5,552 bases of DNA from CAZMRW01 sp964568805 (GCA_964568805.1 CAZMRW010000140.1:1-5552); one strand, 5' to 3'. Positions 1 to 5,342 are shown, numbered from the stretch's first letter. Notes: generated by a model not told the origin, from the letters alone. Translations and numbers: made by a program.

Positions 1-438
1 GGAGTCTTTATTAACTTACACCGCTTGCCGGTCGATAATTTTGCAAGTGGCTCTTATGCTTAATGATTATTGCCACGTTATTGCCAGCCATTCCAAAGAA
101 TGCAGCCGCCCGGTTAATCCGCCGTCAGTGGTTTGCCCGATGAAAATGATTTAACAAACACAATTTAAGCCTAATAGGAAAATCAGGCATCGTCAGTGTG
201 ATATCGCACATAAGATTGCTGCCGGTGATATACCTCGGATTCTCAACATTTGTATTGCCGAGATGAATCCAGCCTGTATAGACAAGGCTCCAGAATCCTG
301 AAAAGTTTTGCACGCTTTATAACAATCTATGTACGGTACAGCACAGACTGCATTTAATTTTGTGGGTAATATCCAAAATAAGTGATGGGAAATATCATTC
401 CACACTTTGGTCTTGACTAAATTATTGAGGAAATAATC
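1..438. other. Intergenic/5' region upstream of smbP, no intact gene seen
   Basis: No convincing intact gene was found on either strand; the minus-strand open frames here are short and resemble no family I know. The plus strand has one weakly protein-like stretch, about 155-301, containing KIAAGDIPRILNIC before a TGA at 299-301. It recalls the first strand and helix of GNAT acetyltransferases but has no obvious start and no acetyl-CoA loop. A 9-bp direct repeat TTATTGCCA lies at 67-75 and 78-86, spaced by one helical turn. The region just before 439 should hold the smbP promoter. I could not find a well-spaced -35/-10 pair; TATAAC at 318-323 and TTTAAT at 353-358 are only partial -10 candidates. 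Confidence 0.5.
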
Positions 439-756
439 ATGAAACTTACAAACATGAAACTTACCGGTTTATTGGCAGGTGCCGTTTTGACCTTGGTTCC
501 GTTAGTCGTATATGCAGGGGAAAGCCACATGGCGGAAGCGCTCAAACACGCGGAGGCCGCGGCCAGTGCGGCAGATGGAAAGACTATCGCCGAACATGCG
601 GAGGTGGCGGTGACCCATGCGAAAACCGCCGATGAGCATCTGGATGCAGGTATTACGAGCCTGAATGATGCTATCGATCACGGGAAACTGAAGCATACCG
701 ACTTAGCAAAGAAGTCAGCCGAAGAAGCTGTAACACATCTTAAAGCAGCGCAATAA
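439..756 (+). CDS. smbP: SmbP-like small metal-binding protein, periplasmic
   Basis: This encodes a 105-residue secreted helical protein resembling the small metal-binding protein SmbP first described in Nitrosomonas europaea, which binds Cu(II) and other divalent metals through histidines. Residues 1-26 form a signal peptide (basic start, hydrophobic core, VYA before a likely cut at 26/27). The mature part, about 79 residues, is rich in Ala, Glu, Lys and His and should fold as an antiparallel helical bundle. It has eight histidines (30, 37, 53, 60, 67, 81, 86, 100); several are exactly seven apart (30/37, 53/60/67), placing them on one helix face. That is fewer than I recall for the N. europaea protein, so capacity may be lower. 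The ATG at 439 is chosen because GAGG at 427-430 sits eight bases upstream; a second Met at residue 6 is possible. It is monocistronic, with a terminator after it, and convergent with the minus-strand copper-protein block. The family is clear; the metal in vivo is inferred. Confidence 0.88.
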   Translation: MKLTNMKLTGLLAGAVLTLVPLVVYAGESHMAEALKHAEAAASAADGKTIAEHAEVAVTHAKTADEHLDAGITSLNDAIDHGKLKHTDLAKKSAEEAVTHLKAAQ

Positions 757-786
757 AAGATCATCGGCTTGGCATCACAGGAAGGA

Positions 787-815
787 GGCGGGTTATTAAA
801 TAGCCCGCCTTTTTT
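787..815 (+). terminator. Rho-independent terminator of smbP
   Basis: A nine-pair stem (GGCGGGTTA at 787-795 with TAGCCCGCC at 801-809, one G-T wobble) closes a five-base loop and is followed at once by six T (810-815). It begins 30 bp after the smbP stop codon. The minus strand carries no T run beyond the stem, so it should act mainly on smbP transcription. Confidence 0.93.
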
Positions 816-871
816 ATGCCTATCCCGAAATTGCACTGGTTGAACTCCTTAAATGATTTATATTACTAAAG

Positions 872-1220
872 TCACATTAGCGGCTGGTATATGTGCGGCT
901 TAGTTCCATAGCAAGAATGAATTTTGTCAACCCAGGACTGGTCTGCCATGTCGGGCCAGTCGTTCTTATCGAATCCCGGTGCATTTTTGAGGCGATCCTT
1001 CTCGACGTTTAGCACAAAAAGCTTGTTCGCCGTATCGAGCTTCAACGCATTCCAACGGTACCGCAAAAAGCTTTTCCCCCATTCCGAGGAAGCCACAAAA
1101 GGACAATACCGCATAACTCACATTGCCATTAAACATGTCCAACATAATTTCCTTGATTTCACCCAAGTCTTCATCTTTCCGGTTATAGACCTCATTTCCA
1201 ATAAGGGTGTCAGCGCCCAT
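872..1220 (-). pseudogene. PRC-barrel domain protein, frameshifted
   Basis: Two overlapping minus-strand frames together encode one PRC-barrel protein. The first, from ATG 1220, gives MGADTLIGNEVYNRKDEDLG and continues through a barrel segment ending GEKLFAVP. The second resumes with WNALKLDTANKLFVLNVEKD and ends with a tail containing APGFDKNDWPDMADQSW and YGT, to a stop at 872-874. Both halves match the order expected of the family. The frame breaks at VP|WN: the minus strand reads CCGTTGGAAT where CCGTGGAAT would keep one frame, so one extra base lies at 1054 or 1055 (an A on the plus strand). Unrepaired, translation would stop at 966-968 after 84 residues. Family members I recall usually have a further N-terminal arm before MGADTL. 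Here residues reading FINVIAESSK precede it in a different frame, so the true start could be near a TTG at 1267 if a second shift exists at TTTT 1223-1226. PRC-barrels occur in electron-transport, RNA-processing and stress proteins; the specific role is unknown. It lies about 60 bp after the dehydrogenase gene. A sequencing error is a real alternative. Confidence 0.85.
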
Positions 1221-1279
1221 CCTTTTGACGACTCAGCAATAACGTTGATAAACTGCTTACATACCAATTGGATTTGCCT

Positions 1280-2632
1280 TTACCGTTCAGTTGGCTGCGC
1301 CTGAGTAGAACCAGTGGTCCTGATCGAAGAAGTCACTCGCCAGACGATATTGCCTATATCATCGGCGACCAGCAATGCCTCTTGCTTGTCAAACGCGACG
1401 CCCACGGGCCGTCCGAACGCATCGCCATCGGCGCTCACAAAGCCGGTCAATACATCAATCGGTTCACCAAAAGGCTTGCCAGCTCTGAAAGGTACAAAGA
1501 TCACCCGGTAGCCGCTGCGTGGTTCACGGTTCCAGGAACCGTGCTGGCCGATAAAAACTCCGTTTTCGAATGGTGCCGGCCATGCGTTAGTTTTGGAAAA
1601 AACCAGGCCCAGCGAAGCGGTATGCGTCCCGAGTGCATAATCCGGCACCCTGGCCTTAGCAACCAGGTCGGGCCGTTGAGGCTGCACCCGATCGTCCATA
1701 TGCTGGCCAAAGTAGCTGTAAGGCCAGCCGAAGAAACTGCCGTCGGGTACAGCGGTCAGGTAATCCGGAACCAGGTCGCTGCCCAGTTCATCGCGCTCGT
1801 TGACCACGGTCCAAAGTGCTCCGTTATCCGGCTCCCAGGCCAGTCCATTGGGATTGCGCAAACCGGACGCGTAGATGCGGTAACTTCCGCTTTTCGGATC
1901 CACCTCCCAGATGGCGGCGCGTCCGATTTCTTGATCAATGCCATTCTCGGCAACATTACTGTTTGATCCCACTGTCACATAAAGTCGAGCCCCATCCCGA
2001 CTGGCTATGAGGTTCTTGGTCCAGTGATGATTGATTGGACCCGCGGGAAGATCCAGTACTTTGGTTCCTGGCCGATCGATCCGGATTTCGCTAACAGTAT
2101 AGGGGAATCTCACCACCGCATCCGAATTGGCCACGTAGAAATCGTTGCCTACCAACGCCATGCCGAAGGGCGAGTTTAGTCCCTCGATGAACACCGACCG
2201 CATTTCTGCCACGCCGTCGCCATCGGCATCGCGCAGCAAAGTGATGCGATTGGCGCTGGGTACGCCTGCGCCAGACTTGTTCAAGACCCGCTTCATGATC
2301 CAGCCTCTGATGCCCTGTTCGCTCTTTGGTCTAGACGGCGCATTGGTTTCGGCGACCAATACGTCGCCGTTGGGAAGCACATACAACCAGCGCGGGTGAT
2401 CGAGTCCGCCGGCAAAGGCGTTTACGGTCATCCCTGGCGCCGCCACCGGTTTTCCATTCGCGGGCCAGCCCTTGGCTGGAGCGATGTTCACTGTGGGAAT
2501 CAACGTCGGGTTGGGCGGCGGCAGTTGGGGATGAGGGCCTACGCTCGCCGCAATCGGCAACTGTGCCATCTCGCCACACGCCGTCAGCGCTATCGCTACC
2601 ATCGTGAACATCAGCAAGCGTCTTGGGTACAT
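1280..2632 (-). CDS. Sorbosone/glucose dehydrogenase-like (PQQ-type) beta-propeller lipoprotein
   Basis: This encodes a 450-residue exported protein of the soluble glucose/L-sorbosone dehydrogenase family (COG2133-like six-bladed propellers, many using PQQ to oxidise sugar aldehydes or alcohols). Residues 1-19 are a lipoprotein signal: basic MYPRR, a hydrophobic core, and lipobox LTAC with Cys19 as the lipidation site. A Pro-rich linker follows to about residue 60. Typical blade motifs follow: LDHPRWLYVLPNGDVLVAET (77-96), a DADGDG acidic loop (135-140), INHHWTKNL (200-208), GLRNPNGLAWEP (257-268), NERDELGSDLVPDYL (278-292), GSFFGWPYSY (298-307), GQHGSWNR (362-369) and GRPVGVAFD (407-415). 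His202/203 and His364 are candidates for cofactor or catalytic contacts by analogy. The length is normal and the frame intact. The ATG at 2632 lacks a strong Shine-Dalgarno but gives a good lipoprotein signal. It lies 27 bp after csp, suggesting cotranscription. The substrate is unknown, and PQQ use is inferred from the family. Confidence 0.88.
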   Translation of the reverse strand: MYPRRLLMFTMVAIALTACGEMAQLPIAASVGPHPQLPPPNPTLIPTVNIAPAKGWPANGKPVAAPGMTVNAFAGGLDHPRWLYVLPNGDVLVAETNAPSRPKSEQGIRGWIMKRVLNKSGAGVPSANRITLLRDADGDGVAEMRSVFIEGLNSPFGMALVGNDFYVANSDAVVRFPYTVSEIRIDRPGTKVLDLPAGPINHHWTKNLIASRDGARLYVTVGSNSNVAENGIDQEIGRAAIWEVDPKSGSYRIYASGLRNPNGLAWEPDNGALWTVVNERDELGSDLVPDYLTAVPDGSFFGWPYSYFGQHMDDRVQPQRPDLVAKARVPDYALGTHTASLGLVFSKTNAWPAPFENGVFIGQHGSWNREPRSGYRVIFVPFRAGKPFGEPIDVLTGFVSADGDAFGRPVGVAFDKQEALLVADDIGNIVWRVTSSIRTTGSTQAQPTER

Positions 2633-2659
2633 GGCTTTAGAATCCGATTCAAGCTTGGC

Positions 2660-3016
2660 TTAGTGCTGCATGCTTGCCATCTGCCGGCAACTCTCGGCAC
2701 ATTCCTTACAGGCCTCGACGCAATCCTTCATATCACCGACATTTTCGCAATCCGCCGCACATGCCTTGCAGACTTCGGCGCAGACCGCGCATAGTTGATG
2801 CGAAAATTGAGAGCTACTAAGCTGAAAATTGGCCGACGTCTGGCAAATCTCGGCGCAGTTCATCAGGAGGCGGAAGTGTTTGGGTTTAACGTGCTTGCCT
2901 CCGGCCTCCAGGCAATGGTTCATGGCGGTTTGCAGGCAGACCTGATGGCAATGGCTACAGGCCTCGATACAGGCTTGCATGGCGTGTTCAGAAGGGGTGT
3001 GGGCTGAGTGAGTCAT
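2660..3016 (-). CDS. Four-helix-bundle copper-storage protein, Csp3-like
   Basis: This encodes a 118-residue Cys-rich protein of the four-helix-bundle copper-binding family (DUF326/YhjQ; Csp proteins of methanotrophs and Bacillus). These store many Cu(I) ions along the core of a helical bundle. I count 16 cysteines (16, 20, 23, 27, 35, 54, 58, 76, 79, 83, 86, 90, 99, 103, 106, 110), mostly in CxxxC and CxxC spacings, as in CIEACSHCHQVC and CAVCAEVCKACAADC. There is no signal peptide, so it should be cytosolic (Csp3 type) rather than exported (Csp1 type). Two His (22, 24) and the His-rich N-terminus could serve in copper entry. The ATG at 3016 is chosen over an upstream in-frame TTG at 3040 because TGGAG at 3023-3027 sits six bases before it. 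It is the first gene of a probable operon with the dehydrogenase. Family assignment is firm; copper as the ligand is known for relatives and inferred here. Confidence 0.92.
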   Translation of the reverse strand: MTHSAHTPSEHAMQACIEACSHCHQVCLQTAMNHCLEAGGKHVKPKHFRLLMNCAEICQTSANFQLSSSQFSHQLCAVCAEVCKACAADCENVGDMKDCVEACKECAESCRQMASMQH

Positions 3017-3022
3017 GAGATT

Positions 3023-3027
3023 CTCCA
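3023..3027 (-). promoter_or_regulatory. Ribosome binding site of csp
   Basis: On the minus strand TGGAG lies six bases before the ATG at 3016. It decides that start over the upstream TTG at 3040, which would add eight residues (MFLFLENL). Confidence 0.8.
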
Positions 3028-3153
3028 GGAAAAGAAACAAGCGGGGACAAAGATGGGCAAGTCATCTCGACTTGGAACCAAGCTTCGGGCTGATATCGGT
3101 TTTCGTCAAAACCTTGGGAAAATTTTATCTGTAAATTTAGTTGTAGTCGGTAC

Positions 3154-3209
3154 GATGACGCACATATCAGAGTTGAAAGAGTGACTTAACCCAAAGATGA
3201 CTCATATCA
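3154..3209. repeat. Imperfect direct repeat upstream of csp, possible regulator sites
   Basis: GATGACGCACATATCA at 3154-3169 and GATGACTCATATCA at 3196-3209 share GATGAC and CATATCA and differ by a two-base length change and one centre base. Their starts are 42 bp apart, about four helical turns, at 140-190 bp upstream of the csp start. They might be paired binding sites of one regulator, but a chance match is possible. Confidence 0.35.
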
Positions 3210-3355
3210 AAAATATTCGACACACTTTCTTTTTTAGATTGTGTATCCGGTTTTGCGGTGCCGCTTCACATTAAACGAGGGGGAGGGGCTATGGACAGAC
3301 GGATGAGGAGCAATAGGCATTGGCGGGTCGTGTTTAAGTTTTTTCCGCTCGCTAC

Positions 3356-3436
3356 GTCTTTCATGAAGACAGGATGACGGGCAACGCAGGACGATAAACT
3401 GTTCCTGCGTTTGATGCATTCAGTACATCCTGTACT
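3356..3436. repeat. Nested inverted-repeat unit, REP/MITE-like
   Basis: An 81-bp stretch holds four self-complementary pairs. GTCTT 3356-3360 pairs with AAGAC 3366-3370. ACAGGATG 3369-3376 pairs with CATCCTGT 3426-3433, enclosing a perfect nine-pair stem AACGCAGGA 3383-3391 / TCCTGCGTT 3403-3411 (11-base loop). AGTACA 3422-3427 pairs with TGTACT 3431-3436. The outer stem and the last hairpin share bases, so they are alternative folds. There is no T run, so it is not a simple terminator. It encodes nothing and lies between genes, which suits a dispersed intergenic repeat; only one copy is in the window, so mobility is unproven. Confidence 0.55.
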
Positions 3437-3582
3437 TCAGCAGTTGCCGAGGGCTGGGATATCCAAAACAAGCTTTAGCGAAAATAGCGCCCTGTTTGCT
3501 TGTCCGAATGTTGCATTTTTTCGGTTAATGCGACAGAACCGGCCAATGGACGACTCCGGCTTTTGATCGAACGATAGATCGC

Positions 3583-4014
3583 CTAGCGGCCTCTCACTAT
3601 CGTGCACCACTCGCCGACGATATTTAAGAAATTCCTCGCCGAGTGATCCACTGAAGTTACCTCTGTGATATTGCCGATATCCTTTGCCGCGCGAACGCTT
3701 GCATCGCCGCGCGCCAGCAAGCCCAGGATGGACTCCGCACAGGCTTTACCTTCCTTCAAGTCGCCGGGCTCTGGAGAACCAGGTTTTCCGGTCGCTATAT
3801 CACCCCAGATAACCTCGGTACCCAGAACGCCCTTAATCGGCGAATCGACGATCATACACCCGCTCAGGCCGGTCGTCAGGATCGCCAAGCCTAGCATCGA
3901 GCAAGTCCTCATGGCTATATTTCTTCGATTTACTATCGGAGTAGCTGCTTCTTCGAGACTGTGTTCATCTGCAAATCGTTCTTTGAGTACTTCTTCGCTT
4001 TGTTCATAGTTCAT
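3583..4014 (-). CDS. TRL-like family lipoprotein with N-terminal extension
   Basis: This encodes a 143-residue protein whose C-terminal two-thirds match the TRL-like family: short bacterial lipoproteins of unknown function with an ATGK-GS segment, an ILGLxAxGDAS motif and a VDxxxxNxL segment near the end. Here these are DIATGKPGS (72-80), SILGLLARGDASVRAAK (95-111), SVDHSARNFLNIVG (121-134) and a final TIVRG. A lipoprotein signal, MRTCSMLGLAILTTGLSGC, occupies residues 35-53, with lipobox LSGC and Cys53. The family normally starts at that Met (codon at 3912). However, an AAGGAG Shine-Dalgarno sits seven bases before the ATG at 4014, adding 34 acidic, helical-looking residues (MNYEQSEEVLKERFADEHSL and on). 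The 3912 start has only a weak GAAGAAA upstream. If the long form is made, the signal would be internal or act as an anchor. Both forms may occur. The gene is monocistronic, has its own strong promoter, and diverges from the acyltransferase. Its role is unknown. Confidence 0.82.
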   Translation of the reverse strand: MNYEQSEEVLKERFADEHSLEEAATPIVNRRNIAMRTCSMLGLAILTTGLSGCMIVDSPIKGVLGTEVIWGDIATGKPGSPEPGDLKEGKACAESILGLLARGDASVRAAKDIGNITEVTSVDHSARNFLNIVGEWCTIVRGR

Positions 4015-4021
4015 TGTCGCT

Positions 4022-4027
4022 CTCCTT
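4022..4027 (-). promoter_or_regulatory. Strong Shine-Dalgarno of the TRL-like gene
   Basis: On the minus strand AAGGAG lies seven bases before the ATG at 4014. It is the best ribosome site in the window and decides the extended start over the conventional lipoprotein start at 3912. Confidence 0.85.
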
Positions 4028-4106
4028 ATTTGGATAGGAAATTCAATGGGCTCAGACGCCAATTTCGAGGTGGGGATAAAAGATGGGAAATCCGATCCCC
4101 GGTCGA

Positions 4107-4136
4107 ATCATACGAGGCCCTAACCAGCCTTGTCAA
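4107..4136 (-). promoter_or_regulatory. Sigma70-like promoter of the TRL-like gene
   Basis: On the minus strand a perfect -35 TTGACA (4136-4131) is followed by an 18-bp spacer and a -10 TATGAT (4112-4107, five of six consensus bases). Transcription would start near 4100, giving a leader of about 85 bases before the ATG at 4014, so the leader includes the Shine-Dalgarno used for the long form. An inverted repeat GGGGAT 4072-4077 / ATCCCC 4095-4100 lies right at the predicted transcript start and could form a 5' hairpin or an operator. Confidence 0.75.
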
Positions 4137-4163
4137 GCATCCGTTTTCTGCCAAGTGCAACCC

Positions 4164-4192
4164 TTGCAGTATGTTCCAATAGTTACTTTAAT
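4164..4192 (+). promoter_or_regulatory. Possible promoter of the acyltransferase-ACP pair
   Basis: A weak -35 TTGCAG (4164-4169) and a good -10 TTTAAT (4187-4192, five of six bases) are separated by 17 bp. It is correctly placed and oriented for the plus-strand genes starting at 4312. The -35 matches only half the consensus, so an activator may be needed or another promoter may be used. Confidence 0.4.
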
Positions 4193-4207
4193 CTTGCACT
4201 GGAAGAA

Positions 4208-4226
4208 TCTCGTGATGATGACGAGA
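4208..4226. repeat. Inverted repeat near predicted transcript start, possible operator
   Basis: TCTCGT (4208-4213) and ACGAGA (4221-4226) are perfect inverted halves around a seven-base centre GATGATG. The site lies 16-34 bp downstream of the candidate -10 at 4187-4192, where a repressor site or an mRNA leader hairpin would be expected. No regulator gene is in view. Confidence 0.4.
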
Positions 4227-4311
4227 ACCCTTTACAATCACCGGTCTTTTTAAGGTTTCTTCTTGCAGAAGAGTGATCGTCGAGTTTGGGCAATCAGAGG
4301 TATGGCTGGAC

Positions 4312-5088
4312 ATGGCACAAAAAATAATCCGAAAGTTAAGCTACGCCTGGCGTCTTTTTGCTACAGGTTTCAGTTTTTTCAGTTTCGGTCTGATCGGTTT
4401 GGTATTGAGGTTTCTGGTTTTTCCGCTGCTGTCCGTTTTACCCGGCAATCGCTTGCAGCGAATAAGCCGGGGACAGCGCGTTGTGCATTACGGCTCTTAT
4501 CTGTTTATCGGACTGATGCACAGACTCGGCCTCATGACTTACGAAATAAAAGGCCTGGAAAAGCTTAACCGTCCTGGACAACTGATTATTGCCAATCATC
4601 CTACCTTGGTAGATATTTTGTTTTTACTCAGCCGGATTAAACAGGCAAACTGCATTGTAAAAGAAAGCCTGTACCATAATCCTTTCATGCGCGGGCCTAT
4701 TTTAAATGCCGGCTATATCAGTAACGGCGATCTTAAAAAAATGATAACCGAGTGTGTAGAGTGGTTGCAGTCCGGCGGAACCATGATTATTTTTCCGGAA
4801 GGAACACGCTCGGTTCCGGGTAGACCCTGCCGTTTTCAGCGGGGAGCCGCTACAATAGCTTTACAGGCCAACAAGATTGTAACGCCTGTCACGCTGTCCT
4901 GTTATCCCAGTACCTTAACGAAAGCAGAGCCATGGTATCAAATTCCTTACCGGAGATTTCATTTAACCATGGATGTTGGCGAGGACATTGCGCTGGATGG
5001 ATTTACAACAATCAAACCTAAATCAATTGCTGTACGCCGTTTTAATCAGTTTTTACAGGATTATTTTACTCATCAAAGAGGTCTATAA
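4312..5088 (+). CDS. Lysophospholipid (1-acyl-glycerol-3-phosphate) acyltransferase-like protein
   Basis: This encodes a 258-residue membrane-associated acyltransferase of the PlsC/LPLAT family, which moves an acyl chain from acyl-ACP or acyl-CoA to a lysophospholipid or similar hydroxyl. A hydrophobic segment at about residues 20-42 should anchor it in the inner membrane. The catalytic HX4D motif is NHPTLVD, with His96 and Asp101. KESLYHNPFMRGPI (117-130) corresponds to block II. FPEGTRS (161-167) is the block III substrate-binding motif, and TPVTLS (191-196) lies at block IV. All key residues are present. The ATG at 4312 is preferred because homologue-like sequence begins at MAQKI and GAGG lies at 4297-4300, a long 11-base spacing. 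An in-frame GTG at 4273 would add 13 residues and cannot be excluded. Its stop is only 5 bp before the ACP start, so the two are cotranscribed. Acyltransferase-ACP pairs of this kind occur in aryl-polyene and related fatty-acid-like clusters, where the enzyme may acylate a lipid carrier; here that role is inferred. Confidence 0.9.
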   Translation: MAQKIIRKLSYAWRLFATGFSFFSFGLIGLVLRFLVFPLLSVLPGNRLQRISRGQRVVHYGSYLFIGLMHRLGLMTYEIKGLEKLNRPGQLIIANHPTLVDILFLLSRIKQANCIVKESLYHNPFMRGPILNAGYISNGDLKKMITECVEWLQSGGTMIIFPEGTRSVPGRPCRFQRGAATIALQANKIVTPVTLSCYPSTLTKAEPWYQIPYRRFHLTMDVGEDIALDGFTTIKPKSIAVRRFNQFLQDYFTHQRGL

Positions 5089-5093
5089 ACAGT

Positions 5094-5342
5094 ATGGAAG
5101 ATGAATTAAAACAATTAATTATTGATGTGCTGTACCTGGAAGATATTAGCGTAGCCGATATCGATAGTCACGATGCGCTGTTTAATGACGGTCTGGGTTT
5201 GGATTCAATAGATGCTCTTGAATTAGGTTTGGCTATTCGTAAAAAATATAATATAAAAATTGATCCTGAAAAAGAAGATGTCATGAAGATTTTTTCTTCC
5301 GTTTCAGCGTTGGCCGACTACATTAAATCAATACAGGGTTAA
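5094..5342 (+). CDS. Acyl carrier protein
   Basis: This encodes an 82-residue acidic acyl carrier protein. The phosphopantetheine site is the Ser38 of GLGLDSIDALEL (33-44), the expected position for helix II of the ACP four-helix fold, and the length is normal. It would carry the growing or finished acyl chain as a thioester after modification by a phosphopantetheinyl transferase (not in the window). The closest type I recall is the accessory ACP of aryl-polyene or related type II clusters rather than housekeeping AcpP, whose motif is usually GADSLD; that distinction is from memory. It begins 5 bp after the acyltransferase stop, with only a distant GAGG (in the end of that gene), so translation may be coupled. 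Cluster partners such as a second ACP, ketosynthases or an AMP ligase do not follow within the window. Confidence 0.93.
   Translation: MEDELKQLIIDVLYLEDISVADIDSHDALFNDGLGLDSIDALELGLAIRKKYNIKIDPEKEDVMKIFSSVSALADYIKSIQG

Larger units (their letters stand above)
3017..3582. other. Non-coding region upstream of csp and downstream of the TRL-like gene
   Basis: These 566 bases hold no supported gene. The one open frame of note (3234-3419, minus, 61 residues) has a Pro/His/Lys-rich composition and resembles no family. The part next to csp should contain its promoter and leader; I found no well-spaced -35/-10 pair, though AT-rich GATAAAAT on the minus strand near 3123-3130 could be a -10 element. 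A 12-bp palindrome CTTGGAACCAAG lies at 3071-3082 in the leader. Two related sites lie at 3154-3169 and 3196-3209. The 3356-3436 stretch is a nested inverted-repeat unit, listed separately. No terminator was found for the TRL-like gene. Confidence 0.6.

Noticed and set aside
413..438. TTGACT at 413-418 as the -35 box of smbP
   Set aside because: A -10 element at normal spacing would overlap the start codon, leaving no leader or room for the GAGG ribosome site.
924..1304. Plus-strand open frame of 126 codons
   Set aside because: It is antisense to the PRC-barrel gene; the opposite strand has recognisable conserved protein in two joined frames.
1268..1966. Long plus-strand open frame of 232 codons
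   Set aside because: It lies antisense to the dehydrogenase gene, whose frame carries clear family motifs; the plus-strand product resembles nothing and is low in plausible structure.
2396..2794. Plus-strand open frame of 132 codons
   Set aside because: It spans the antisense of two real genes (dehydrogenase start and csp end) and has no family features.
3234..3419. Minus-strand open frame of 61 codons
   Set aside because: It overlaps the nested inverted repeats, has an unusual Pro/His/Lys-rich composition, and no ribosome site or family resemblance was seen.
3508..3537. Inverted repeat CGGTT/AACCG next to a T run as a terminator of the TRL-like gene
   Set aside because: The T run precedes the stem on the plus strand and becomes an A run after it on the minus strand, so it would not terminate in either direction.
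3665..4009. Plus-strand open frame of 114 codons
   Set aside because: It is the shadow of the TRL-like gene, which has a promoter, a Shine-Dalgarno and family motifs.
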